64,000 nt of DNA from Theristus sp. LFF4_11 (Eukaryota > Nematoda > Chromadorea > Monhysterida > Xyalidae): the NCBI GenBank assembly GCA_030248135.1, contig JASANC010004388.1:1-64000 (forward strand), given 5' to 3'. Within the stretch, counting starts at the first letter, position 1, and the number at the start of each line of letters is the position of its first letter. The notes under the pieces are model-generated. The model was not told the DNA's origin, did not search any database, and was given only the letters and a program-made list of their open reading frames with translations. Positions 34,501 to 45,334 of this stretch are shown here, one piece after another. A program made the translations under genes and the position numbers.

Positions 34501-37500
34501 GCGGACTCAAAATCCGCAACCTTTTTAATCAGCAACAAACATTTTAATCTGCAATTCCCTATTAAAGTATCAAAATCAATTCTCGCATTTATTAGCTTTT
34601 CAATGTCGCTTATTTGTCTTTTCATTCTTTGCTAATCAGTTGCATTCCACTGTCCTTCCCGTTTAAAGTATCAAAAAAACAATCTCCTTTGATCAGCAAC
34701 AATTAACAGCCATTCCCGCTTAAAGTTTTAAAATTAATCTTGTTTGGTTAGCTTTTCAATGTCGTCATATGTTGTTCAATCGCCATTCCTGTTTAAAAAA
34801 ATTATAAAAAAACAATGTCGTTTGGTTAACAACAATTAACTGATACCGGTTTAAGTTTTTGTTTCAGTTTAAAATACAGGTTTAAGAAAAGCAATCTGCT
34901 TCAGTCAGCTGTCATTTCTGAATAGGCAACACTGTTCTAAATACCCATTGGAAAGCACCCGCTTTTGACTTGGTAATGGTTTTTTACCCGCTTACCCTAA
35001 CCTAAGCCAGGCCTTTTAGAGTGTAAATGTCAAAAAGGCAACACTTCTGAACAATTGTTGCAAAACGCCAACTTTCGTTTTGATAAGTTGCTTCTTTTTC
35101 CCACTTACTCTAACCTAAGCTAAGCCTTTTAAAGTTTAAATGACGAAAAATGCAAAACTTTTCTGAATATTCGCTGCAAAACGGCCACTTTTGTGTGGTA
35201 TGTTTACTACTCTTACCTTTAACCCTAACCTTAGCCAAGGATTTTTGATAGAATGGAAATGACAAAACAGCAACATTTTACTGAATACCCGTAGCAAAGC
35301 TCACCTAAGCCAAGCCTTTTAAAGTTTAAATGACGAAAAATGCAAAACTTTTCTGAATATTCGCTGCAAAACAGCCACTTTTATGTGGTATGTTTACTGC
35401 TCTTATTTTTAACCCTAACCTTAGCCAAGGATTTTTGATAGAATGGAAATGACAAAACAGCAACATTTTGCTGAATATCCGTAGCAAAGCTCCCGCTTTT
35501 GTTTTGAATGTTTACTTCTTTTCCCCGCTTACTCTAACCTAAGCCAGTTCTTTTTGATCGAGTGCAACAAAACAAAAACTCGTTTCTGAGTACCCATTGT
35601 GTAAAACGGTCGCTTTTGTTTTGTTATGTAGCTTTTCTATCCTAAGTGATGAATTTTCTATGATAAAAAAACAAATGAAGGAAAAAGCAACGATTTTATA
35701 CATACTGAACACCCGTAGCAAAGCTCCCGCTTTTGTTTTGACTGTTTACTTCTTTTCCCCGCTTACCCTAACCTAAGCCAGTTCTTTTTGATCGAGTGCA
35801 ACAAAAAGCAACACGTTTCTGAGTACCCATTGTGTAAAACGGTCGCTTTTGTTTTGTTATGTAGCTTTTCTATCCTAAGTGACGCATTTTCTATGATAAA
35901 AAAACAAATGAAGGAAAAAGCAACGATTTTCTAAATACTCGTTGTAAACACCGGCTTTATAAAAAGTCTACCTTGTGAAAAGAGCGATCAACTTGCAAGC
36001 GATTGTTTTAAAAACTCGTTTTTTGTGAAAAACACTCCATCGTCTACAATGGAGTCTTTGCAATTCTTACGATTGTCTCGCTTGTTTGTTGTCGCTCTTG
36101 AGCAAAAGGCATCATGATGACTAACGTCATGTGGAATGACGATTTGAACTTTGCATTGTCATTAGAAAATGGAGTATGAGTATTCAGCTGATGATGACTT
36201 AAATAGCAAAATTGGCTCAAACTTGTAAATTTTAACAGCCAATCAACGTAGCGGAACGGACCTGACCTGACCTGACCTGACTTACATACACAGTTACTAT
36301 CTTAGTATTATAGATTCTCAGGAAACGTTAGAAAATGGAAAACATCACAGGTATTCGGTATATTGAATAGACTTCGCTTTTCGCTTTCAGAGACGTGGGT
36401 AGCATAGTTGTTCTAGGGGAGGCTGGGGGGGCGCACCCACCAAAAATTTTCGAATCTATCTCTATCAAACTGGTTTTTTCGGCCCAGCTATTATCTATCT
36501 GAAAAATTTTCTCAGCCAGCTATCTATCTGAAAATTTTGTCGAAGACATAAAATAAGTCAATTTTTCACCAAAATTGACTACTTTTGCCCATAATTCTTT
36601 AAAATTTCGCTAATTTTAGGTAAAATACGCGTTTATACTTGATTCTTAGTGTATTTTTAGCATTATTTTGCTGTTTTTATAGCTTTTTAGCGTTTTAGCT
36701 ATCTATCTATCAAATTTCAAAATTTTGACCGCCCCCCCCAAAATTTTCCAGCTATCTAGAAAATTTGCTCCAGCTATCTATATCGGCCCCCCCAACCCCT
36801 TGGCTCTGGAACAACTATGGTGGGTAGCACGGTAAAATTACCACGAAGCAAGAAAGAAACTGATCTATCCGTGATTTTGGTTGCAGAAACTTAAAAAAGA
36901 TAATACCAAACATTCAGCTAATGGAGCAAAGCTCCGCTGCGACTGCGAATACGTACCCAACCCATGGGGGCTTGCGCATCGAGCGACGGAGGGGCAGCAG
37001 CAAACTGAAAACAACAAAAACCAGTTGTTTGTACCATTGGTGCTGCCGCAGTCCGCGCATCGATCGTTGCCGGGCAAGCGTCTCAGTCGTTCAATGGCGC
37101 GTCGCCGTTGACTCGACCAATCGCCGCTGCTCTCCATCCACGAGCACGAATCATTGGTCAACTGTCCATTGACGGCAGTGGGCGACCACGTTGGCGACAG
37201 ATCAACGGACTCACGGAACAATTGAGAGTGCACGTGCAACTTGGCCTGTTGCAAACTGGCGATCCAACTGAAACCCCACGACATGACATGAAAACGCTTG
37301 CTTTTTTTGTCGTTTGCGGAGAGAATTTATTGATGTGGATGGGTTTTCTCCAACAAAAGAAAGAGACAATAACTCGGTTCGTGGTTACTCAATCTGATAA
37401 TCAAGCAAACCAAAACAAAAACAAAATCGAAACGCAACCGCAGTGCACTGGCTTCGTCATCCGCCTGAAAATGATACGTTCGATTGAAGCTGTACAAATC

Positions 37501-40500
37501 GAAGCAACGAGCGTCCTCCGTGTTTCGTTTGATTTCGCACGTCATCAGGCGAATCTCGACCGGCGGACGCGTGTTCTGCAAACGCACCAATCACAACCGT
37601 TTGCCACATCAAGCTTTCCGTATGTTTGTTCAAACCTGTCAGCTTTGTTCGCAAAATATAGAGAACACAAAAGAAGAATGAACGGTATCGGAATGACAAT
37701 ATTTTGCCACAAATCGGATAACGTGTTTGATTTCTCCAAAACGCGGACACAATCGTTCTTCTTGATCCGAAGTTTCGCGAGCTCAGTATTCTGCGAAAAA
37801 GTGACACGTTCGAACAAACCTGCTGTACACAGCAGCGCTAATCAGTGCGTCAGACTGCACGGAATGAAAACGAGCAGACCATCAACAGAGTTGAACACAC
37901 ACACCAAATCAAGCGCGCATATTGCATGTTTGACTGTCAGTCAACTGCAGGTGCAACACAGACGAAAAACCGCGTGACCACCACTAAAACGCAAAAAAAA
38001 TCCACACAAAACGAACATCCGAATGCGACAGGAAGAACTTGTCGTCTCGGAACTCGACGTGCCGCCGTTGCCATTGCTTGTGCAGTTTGCCCGCGGATTT
38101 CTTCCAAAGTGTGCCGGTCATGGCTCGCGGCAGCTGATCCGCCGGAATGGGACAGACGGCTCCGCTGCTCGGTCTGCTCGTGCTTGGCAGCGCGCTCATC
38201 GAGGACGTACTGCTCGTTGATGTGGTCGTCGTCGTCATCGTTGTCGTCGTTGTTGTCGTCGACGCCGGCGACAGTGTTATGTCTGCTTTGCGGTGGTGGT
38301 ATTAGCTTTTATTGTGGTTCCAAAACTCAATGCGCGCATAGATAAGTAAACAACTTCATGCATGACGCGTCTCCTAATTAGGGTGGGTAACTTAGGCTAT
38401 TTTGAACTGACATGCTGTCTGTGCAGGCATTGTCGTGGAGGCGGAGTCTATCTTGCATAGGGGTGGGTCGGTATAAAAAACGGTTTTTTTCGGTATAAAA
38501 AACGGTATAAAAAACGGTTTTTTATACCGGCGCCAAAAAATGGCCAAAATAAATTACCGATATTTTACCGCGCAAATTTTGGTTTTTTTCCGGTTTTTTA
38601 TACCGCCGAAGGACCCAAATTTCAATTTTTGAAATCACTCAAAATGCACTGTATTCCGCACATCCATTTCAATTTTCATTTTCGCCACTTCATAACTTGA
38701 TGTTCTGGAGAACACAATTCACGCTCTTGGTATAAATAAAGCACACCCGTGCCTCTCCTTGCATGTCCCATCTCGGTCGACCGCCAATGGGTTGGCTCTG
38801 GTCGGCGTTCGCTTTATTTTCCAGCTTTGTTCTTTGTTTATCTGTTCAAGTTTGGTCTACATGGCAATGTTGTGTTTCGTAGTTTAACAGCTTCACGCTT
38901 TTTCCGCTTTAAATCTGCCGCTTGCGCTTTTTATGCTAGTTCTTTTGTTGACAAAGTGAAGAAACTAATACAGCAAAAATTTGGTTATTTTTCAGAATTC
39001 GGTTAAATTTTCAACAATAAACGAGAAACGCCGCGATATTTATTCAGTCAAATTTCGTGAAATTTTGTGTCTTTGAACTCGGAAAGTGCTGAAAGTTTTG
39101 TTGGTGATTAGGGTTGGCATGGTAAAAATACCGTTTTTTTTACCGGTAAAAAAACACGTATTTATACGCGTTTTTTTACCAGGGCAAAAATTGGTGCCTT
39201 GAAAAAAACGGGAAAAAGACCGTTTCTGTATTTTTCCGGTTTTTTTCGTATTTTTCCGGTTTTTTTCAATTTCGGACTCTGAGTTTTTATATCATTTTTG
39301 ATGAGAAAATGAGAAAATCTGCGACCAAGAAAAATATGATGACGAAGTTGACACTGATGTTTTAAAAGAACTGTTAAGCGAGGTGCAAGAATCGGCTGGA
39401 GCTGCCAAGCTGAGCTGAAAACTTCAAAAATTCCAAATGTCGCTCAAAATTGTCTTTCTTCCACAGTTACTGATTTGTTTTCTTTTTGATCTGACTCTAA
39501 ATTCGGTTTAATTGCGTTATTGCAGCAAATTGTGTTCGTCTATTGTGACCAAAGACTGTCCAGTGAAAAAGCTGTGGTTTTTTTCCTGTGTAATTGGTGG
39601 AATATAAACGATAAGCAAAAGGTAATGTTCGATTTGTTGCTGATCTTTTGGGTTTTCAAGCCCAAACATAATTTATTTTCTTTGTTGGTGCACGATATTT
39701 TGAACAAAGCATTCTGAAAGTTGTTTTCACAAAACCCGGTTCAAGTTTAAAGTCGGCTGCGAAAAATATGTGGGTGTTTACAACTTTTTGCCTTTCGTTT
39801 TTTTCCGGTAAAATTACCGTAATTTTACCGGTAAAAATACAGGTTTTTTTACCACGATTTGAAAAAAACGGTATTTTGCCAACCCTATTGGTGATGTCTT
39901 CGTGCTGTTTTACTGGTGATAGTGACCCGAATCTCCATCTGATTTTTTTGCTCTTTCAATTTTGTTCTTGGTTCACTTCTTTCGTCTGTGCGGGTTCGTG
40001 ATTTCGGTGATCTTTTGTGTTTAGAAATGCGGTAAAATTGTTGTGCAGTTACATATCTCTCGATCATGACAGTTCAATTGATTTGCATGTATCACATTCC
40101 TTGCTGTTGCACATGTCAATCTGTTTTGCGTTAGCTTTTTTTGTTTTAAACTCGCATCTGATAATTTTTCTGATGCTGCATTCTCTCTAAGCGCCACCGA
40201 TTCAAATAAAATCAAGATTGGAATACGTTTCCATTGAAACACATACAGTTTCTGGCTAGAATTGTGGTCTTTTACTCATTATTCAGCGGTTTGCGTAAAA
40301 TCAGAGTACCAGAAATTGTCGCAATCACAGGATTCTTCAGATACTGGGTCGGTAAAAAAACCGGGTATAAAGAACCGGACGCGGTATAAAAAACCGTTTT
40401 ATATACATGGATTTGAAAAAAACCGTTTTTTACCACCCCTAATCTTGCATCACGTGATCACCAATCAATCAGCTCGTTGCATATTGAAATAGAGTGCACA

Positions 40501-43327
40501 GTCGAACTGTTAAAGAACGCGCATGTTATGCCGTCTCTGGTATTGGGAACTCCGGACGCTGATTGGCTGCATCGAGCGAGACTGCTTGCACCGATCAGTG
40601 AGCCCAATTCAAAAACCAACCAGTTGCTCAGCTGGTGGCTTATGATTTTCAGGTCGACTGTACTTCGGAAACCACCAATTTCATCTTTCAAAATTGGTCA
40701 AATCAAATTCCACCACATTTTTTTCACAATCAAAACCAACCGGTCATGGTGTCCGGGCGTGTCCGCCGTGGCGAATTGCCGCGTGCCACGAAACACGACG
40801 CCGACAGTCGCTCCTTCAGTTCGGCGAGCGCTTTGCGTTCGGCGCCCTTTTCACCCTTGGTCGTGTCCAAATCGGCCTCTAGTTCCGTCATCAGAATCGA
40901 GTATTCGTCCAGCTTTGTTTGCGCCTCGTGAACTAGCCTGCTATGGAATGACTGTTTTGTTTTGCAAGATTGAATTGCAAAATTTGACAAATCGGGCGCC
41001 TGTGCCCGAAAGTTCGACATTACAACACGCGCCAAAAACCTTCAGCAAAACTATTGCAAATTTATACAACTGTCTCGGATTCAACCTGCACCGGAATGAC
41101 GTTTGCTTTAAAAAACGTTGTTTATCATGCATGGGCACGAGAACTTCAATCTAAACCGACCCCTTCACGTATTTTCTCCGTGTGAAGAGATGCGCCAAAC
41201 CAAATGTCTTTGCCGGTCACGACAGGCGCATGCTGTTGGAGACGTGGCCACAAATAAACATGTTCGAATAAATAAACTATAGAATGTTTGTTTAAACTGT
41301 CATTTTTTTGCAGAAGCTCCGACGCCGTTCTTTCTTCTTTCGCGATCTCTGTATTGTGCGAAAGCAAACTGCCAGGTTCAAACGGACACCCTGTATGAGG
41401 CGACATGATGCACTCACGATTTCTGATCGTGGTAGAACGCGATCAAGTGCTGCACGAGCGCCGTCGACTGACGGTCGTCGATGCGCGCGAGCGACAGCAA
41501 GAACGTGCACAGCTCGTACTGCAGCACGGTGCGCTCCTTGCTCAGCGAGTCCGCCAGCTCCGCTGCGCTCACGGCACCGCGCGTCCAGCCAGCTTCCTGA
41601 GCCACGTGTACTGCGGTTCGCTTTTTTTTAGTTCACAAAATATGCACAGCTTTTTTAAAAAACATCGCAGGTGTCCATCGGGTAAAGTTTCGAAACCTTC
41701 AGTGTAGAAAATGTTCAGCTTTGCACAAAACGAAACAAAGTATTTCGACCGAATTTGATGACTACACGCATGCACACGTTGATTCGTGGTAAACCAGCGT
41801 TCAGACGGGTGGCTGTTTGCAAACAAGACAATAACTATTTTGTTTCTCTCATCCCACCTTTGATTGTTGTTTGATCTCTTTTTCGACTTTTGCTGCGCGG
41901 CTATCGTACTCCTTCCACGCTTTGTCAACAGATTTTCTCGACTGAAGAAAAAGAAAACGCAAAGGCATAATTTAATCATACCGAAGAAAAAAAATAATTT
42001 GCGAAAGCCACAAAAAAACGACGGAACGAACGTCGGATTTGTCCTTGATGTCGTTCTTGAGCAGTTCATCCATGGGAAAGACGAGGTTGTTGTGCAGCGC
42101 ACGCACCACCCCGCCCGTTAGATTGGCCAGGTCCTTGAAGAGCACGCTGAACTTGAGCAATGTCGCGCCTGCAAATGAAGCTCGTGCAATTCGCACGGAA
42201 CGCTTGGCTACATCAAGCACGATGCTCAATGTTTTCAGTCTTCTGCTCGTTCTCTTCCGTTCACACATGACACAGTTCGCAAACACCTCGCGATGGCTCG
42301 ATGCTTAGGGTACATTGCCCTAAGTTGGCTACATTGCCCACGGAAGCATTCGTTTCACGCAAATGTGCCCCATATCACGGGCAAAATGTGCCCCATATCA
42401 TTTAGCACCTCGCTAAAGCGATTCCACCATATTTCTCTCAAATTTTCAAGAACATTTCAATTATTATCAGGATTTGGCTGATGAATGATGTAAGCCGAAG
42501 TCAATGTAATTGTAATCTTTTGATTGTCGTTTGTTCGAGGTTGATTGTCTACAAAAGCGTGTTTGTTCAGACCGAGATGTGCAACAAGGAGCACGGACTC
42601 GACACATGTGATCCTACCGAGATGCATGGTGTGCTTGTGCGCCGTGAAGCGCTCTGCGTCGGCCGTGCCAGCGAGCGCCAACGCGTTCAGCGCCTCCGAG
42701 ACGCGCAGCTGCGCCGACTGCGTGTGCTCCGTGGCTGTGTGCAGTTCGGCACACGCACGCCCGAATGCTTGCAGCTCGTGTTGGCCGCTGACAACCTGCT
42801 GCAATGGACGGGCGCTTGTGATTGCTACTGACGTTGATGCAAGCAATTAAAAGGCAAACGGAGCCGACAACAGACGACCATCTCCAATCAAACGTTCAAT
42901 TCAATTTCGCAGCTGACCACCGTTGCTGATTGGCGCCCAAACAATCCAATCAGCGCCTTCAATTCAGCTAATCAGAAAATGAATAGCAAACACTGCTGTG
43001 TGCTGTAATCAAAAACTGAAATACACAACTGAAGTGAACTGTGAATCATAGGCAATCAGAATGATTTTGTTCGAAGTTCAAGTGATCCATCCAATGCCAC
43101 CAGCCAATCAGCGCGCCAGATTCTAATTTTAGAATGCAGAAATTGAACAGGCCCGTAGAGTGACAAACGAATGCAATCAAACTGAATGAAGCAACCTCAG
43201 CCAAACGAGTCGCATGCTCCCTGTAAGTGGACACTTTGTTGTTGAAATTCGACGTCGTGGGACTCTCGAGGTCAGCGCATGCATCAGCAACAAACTGGCT
43301 GACCAATGAGCGTTCGTTCAGAACCAT
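30121..43327 (-). CDS. ASAP: ASAP-family Arf GTPase-activating protein, complete
   Basis: Seventeen exons, about 1180 residues (human ASAP1 is about 1130). Domain order is BAR, PH, ArfGAP zinc finger, ankyrin repeats, a long proline-rich region and a C-terminal SH3 domain, which is unique to the ASAP family. It stimulates GTP hydrolysis on Arf1/Arf5 at membranes and links to focal adhesions and membrane tubulation through BAR and SH3. The N-terminus contains SPTTSNF, matching the SPTTSSF of ASAP1. The start used is the ATG at 43327; another in-frame ATG at 43354 would add nine residues. Splice phase closes throughout except at the join between the exons at 34170 and 33947, where the donor is doubtful. 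The introns contain most of the transposons of this window. I cannot say which vertebrate paralogue is closest; an invertebrate would normally have one gene. Confidence 0.94.
31360..32364 (-). CDS. ASAP: ASAP exon 15: proline-rich region
   Basis: A single exon of 1005 nt (335 codons), by far the largest in the gene. It has proline-rich clusters (NKPPPPLPPKRPDIPARP, PLAADFQLPPPPPVP) suited to SH3-domain ligands, and Asn/Ser/Thr/Ala runs from trinucleotide repeats near 31480-31600 and 32060-32080. Sequence is not conserved beyond composition, as usual for this region. Confidence 0.9.
32567..33947 (-). CDS. ASAP: ASAP exons 11-14: ankyrin repeat region
   Basis: Exons 33771-33947, 33276-33438, 32994-33082 and 32567-32759. 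SDRRSYIQAKYIMKRYV corresponds to the VRKEYITAKYVDHRF segment of ASAP1. DNALTYLLRHD and LALVELLLKNG, then HALHLCVENDRLDHLKLLL and GQTALQFAEE, are ankyrin repeats that pack against the ArfGAP domain. The 5' border of the first exon is uncertain. Confidence 0.85.
34170..34300 (-). CDS. ASAP: ASAP exon 10: catalytic ArfGAP core
   Basis: Completes the zinc finger: with the acceptor placed after GCAGAAG the spacing is Cys-X2-Cys-X16-Cys-X2-Cys, as in all ArfGAPs; using the nearer GCAG acceptor would give X17. CSGCHRELGVH contains the catalytic arginine finger. LTFDKMSAAELL follows. The donor after ELL (34169) is conserved in sequence but out of phase with the next exon; GAGTTG just before it is the alternative. 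Confidence 0.9.
34900..35960. repeat. Degenerate telomere-like repeat block in ASAP intron
   Basis: Four to five diverged copies of a 180-220 bp unit, each containing cttaccctaacctaagcc-type sequence (on the other strand GGCTTAGGTTAGGGTAAG) followed by a spacer with AACACTTTTCTGAATA-like text. Two pairs of copies are nearly identical: about 35106-35290 with 35312-35470, and about 35494-35680 with 35711-35930. It lies in the 2.7-kb intron between exons 9 and 10. Confidence 0.75.
36403..36819. mobile_element. 417-bp hAT-type non-autonomous element
   Basis: Flanked by an exact 8-bp duplication GTGGGTAG (36395-36402 and 36820-36827). Ends are CATAGTTGTTCTAGGGG and the inverted CTGGAACAACTATG. 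Inside are G runs and C runs (ggctgggggggcgc, gcccccccaacccct) and repeated ctatctatct. No ORF. Confidence 0.8.
37035..38282 (-). CDS. ASAP: ASAP exons 7-9: PH domain and start of ArfGAP
   Basis: Exons 38017-38282, 37439-37575 and 37035-37267. A threonine-rich linker leads into MTGTLWKKSAGKLHKQWQRR, then EIRLMTCEIKRNTEDARC and FNRTYHFQADDE, and RWIASLQQAK, covering the PH fold. Exon 9 continues with RLRRLPGNDRCADCGSTN, the first zinc ligands of the ArfGAP domain. The PH domain of this family responds to PI(4,5)P2 and controls GAP activity. The acceptor at 38282 could be 3 bp away. Confidence 0.92.
38308..38457. repeat. Family 3 MITE fragment fused to left half of a family 1 MITE
   Basis: Bases 38308-38412 match family 3 (gcatgcatgacgcg and neighbours). 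From about 38415 ctgtgcaggcattgtcgtgg matches the middle of family 1 (51464). The right half of the family 1 copy resumes after the hAT insertion at 40442. Confidence 0.6.
38458..40441. mobile_element. Outer hAT-like element, 1984 bp
   Basis: Exact 8-bp target duplication ATCTTGCA at 38450-38457 and 40442-40449. Ends TAGGGGTGGGTCGGTA and the inverted TACCACCCCTA are typical hAT termini (TAGGGNTG). Subterminal regions repeat ggtataaaaaacgg motifs. It contains a second element (39109-39887). I see no transposase-like ORF, so it is non-autonomous or decayed. It lies in the ASAP intron between exons 6 and 7. Confidence 0.85.
39109..39887. mobile_element. Inner hAT-like element, 779 bp, family TAGGGTTGGCA
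   Basis: Exact 8-bp duplication TTGGTGAT at 39101-39108 and 39888-39895. Ends TAGGGTTGGCAT and TGCCAACCCTA are inverted. Subterminal ggtaaaaaaac and ccggtttttt motifs. It has the same ends and nearly the same size as 61842-62610. Non-coding apart from short ORFs. Confidence 0.88.
40442..40515. repeat. Right half of the split family 1 MITE
   Basis: After the 8-bp duplication, cacgtgatcaccaatcaatc and agctcg continue the family 1 hairpin arm and end near gcacagtcgaactg. This proves that the outer hAT element landed in a pre-existing MITE. Confidence 0.7.
40741..43327 (-). CDS. ASAP: ASAP exons 1-6: BAR domain
   Basis: Exons 43196-43327, 42618-42798, 42032-42168, 41858-41941, 41418-41596 and 40741-40937. 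They encode the antiparallel coiled-coil BAR domain: SPTTSNF at the start, then KFSVLFKDLANLTGGVV, FPMDELLKND, VDKAWKEYDS (human FDKAWKDYET), LSKERTVLQYELC and LDEYSILMTELEADL. All phases close. BAR domains dimerise and bind curved membranes. Confidence 0.92.
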
Positions 43328-45334
43328 TTTCGTTTTTCTTTTCTTCAAAATCAAACTTATTTACTGTCGCATTTTGTCGGCGCGAGAATGTATTATTGTC
43401 AGTGCATTATTTTGGGGGTTTTGCCTGCAGAAGACGCACGGGTTTGTTTGTGACCAAAACAACGGCACACAAAACACAACAAAACACGGCTTTGCCTACA
43501 TTACTAAACCAAAGCCAAGTTTACAGTCTGTTTTGTTGTTTTAGTTCGGTTTCAATGAAGTCGTTGTAGGTTCCTAATCCTAAGCCCAATCCTAATCCTA
43601 ATGAAGTCATTGTAGGTTCCTAATCCTAAACCTAATCCTAATCCTAAAAGAAAAGCCTTTTTAACAAAGTGAAAGTGCCTTGATTGACAGCTTTGTTGAA
43701 GGGGTGAAACATTGGGATCAGGGATCAGCTCCAGCTCCGGTTTAGCTTTGTAGTTTTACGCAAAACACGCACACCACACGTTGCGTTGTTGACAAACCTC
43801 GTGAAACATCATTGGTTGTTTGCGTTCCACGATTTTGTTGAAGCGTTCATGCGCTGTGTGCAGATGGAAAAAAATGTTTGCGCAGTTCATACGTAACCCG
43901 GGTGGAAATGTGTAATGTGATGTGCTGCTTGATAAAATAAATGATCCATCGTTCAAAATATTTATTGTAGAGAAAACAATAAATTATAGTCATTTTCAGC
44001 GTGCTGATTAAGTGCAGCCATACCGGTGATACCAACCAATCAACGCATCGATTTCAAGTGCGCCCCAGTCACCGTTCCGCATAAAAATAAACGTGCGAAA
44101 CAACGTAAAAAGGGCCACCTCACAAAAACCCGACACGAAAGCAAAAAAGACAAAGGCACGCGCGTGAAAAATAAGTTTTTGTGATAAATTGTTCTGGTTG
44201 AACAGATCAGTACAAATCTGCAACTATTTTTTGCTCCAAAATTCCAACTTTTTTAAAGATGGAAGTTAAAAGTATTCGGCAACAAGGCACTTTTGACTTT
44301 ATTCACAAAGCATAGGGATGACCACCTATGTGTATGTAAACGATTTGAACAGTTGGTCATGATTGCTTTATTTTACGCTGAAAAGTTTCAAACCAAAAGA
44401 CTATTTAAAATAAAAGTTCAGTGTAATAAGACTTTCAAACAAAAGTTCAGTGTTTGTATTATTTTCTGTTGCGTTGCAAGCTGATGAAACAGTTGAAACA
44501 AATTTAAATAAATCTGTATTCGACAAAAACATAAACATCCCATCTTGAGCACAAAAAAATCAACAACATCAACATGAAGCAAAAAGATCAACTTCAATTG
44601 TTTACCATCAAACAAGCCGCAATCCAGCAACAATAAAAAAAATGTTTGAAAATTTTCAAAGAGCAAAAGAAACAAGATATTTATTATTCTCACAGCTAAA
44701 ATTATTATCCACAATCCTCTATCCACAACAAAAAACGTAAATGCTTTGCAAGCACAACAAAATGAACACAAAATCACATGTAATCAAAATAATCAACCAA
44801 GAGTAGAGCAAGAGCGAAAAATAACACAAAATAATGCAAGCTTCAGGACATCAGAGAACACACATAAAAACTTTAACACAACAACAATCAAAATTCAAAT
44901 CGTGTATTTCATTAATTTCTCCCTGGCATTAAAAATGAAACAATGAGAGGAGTGAAGTGCTCACGAGTAAAGAAACCACTTTTTTAATCTGATCAAATAC
45001 CGGCACATCGCTGTATTATAAATCACAATAGAAATCCACGGCCTGAACAAAATCAACCAAGGATAGTCTATAAAACAGGGCGCTGATTGTTCGAACAATA
45101 TACAGCCAATCAGCTAAAGTCCTAGTTTGAAGGCAGTATGTTTACAGCACAGTAATGTTGCTCCGTTCTTAACAGACACATGCGAACGCACATAATACTA
45201 CAGCAACAGCTACGCGCGGTTCAGCGTGCCTGTGCGTGCATGCGCATTACTGTGTTATAGCCAAATATAACACAGCGTGATTTTCGAGTACAAACACTTT
45301 GCCAATGGACAAAGCGCTGTTGGAAGTGTTTCAC
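43328..45334. other. Spacer between ASAP start and RPTOR end
   Basis: Two kilobases with no exon I can support. Contains the ASAP promoter (right of 43327) and the RPTOR 3' UTR (left of 45335). A CCTAAT-type simple repeat lies at about 43569-43645, and the middle (44200-45000) is very AT-rich. A short hairpin pairs acagtaatg (about 45150) with cattactgt (about 45246). Confidence 0.5.
43569..43645. repeat. CCTAAT/CCTAAG simple repeat
   Basis: About ten degenerate hexamers (cctaatcctaagcccaatcc and similar), duplicated once around attgtaggttcc. It resembles but does not match TTAGGC or TTAGGG telomere repeats. Confidence 0.7.

Noticed and set aside
37700..37790. A lysine-rich open frame between ASAP PH exons
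   Set aside because: The exon at 37439-37575 supplies the expected PH strands in phase; this stretch belongs to a dispersed repeat also seen near 41185-41400 and 52790-52890.
38458..40441. Search for a transposase in the largest hAT-like element
   Set aside because: Only short unrelated ORFs (under 90 residues) are present, so I call it non-autonomous.
40477..41154. A 225-residue plus-strand ORF
   Set aside because: It overlaps the well-supported ASAP BAR exon on the other strand and crosses its splice sites; no recognisable domain.
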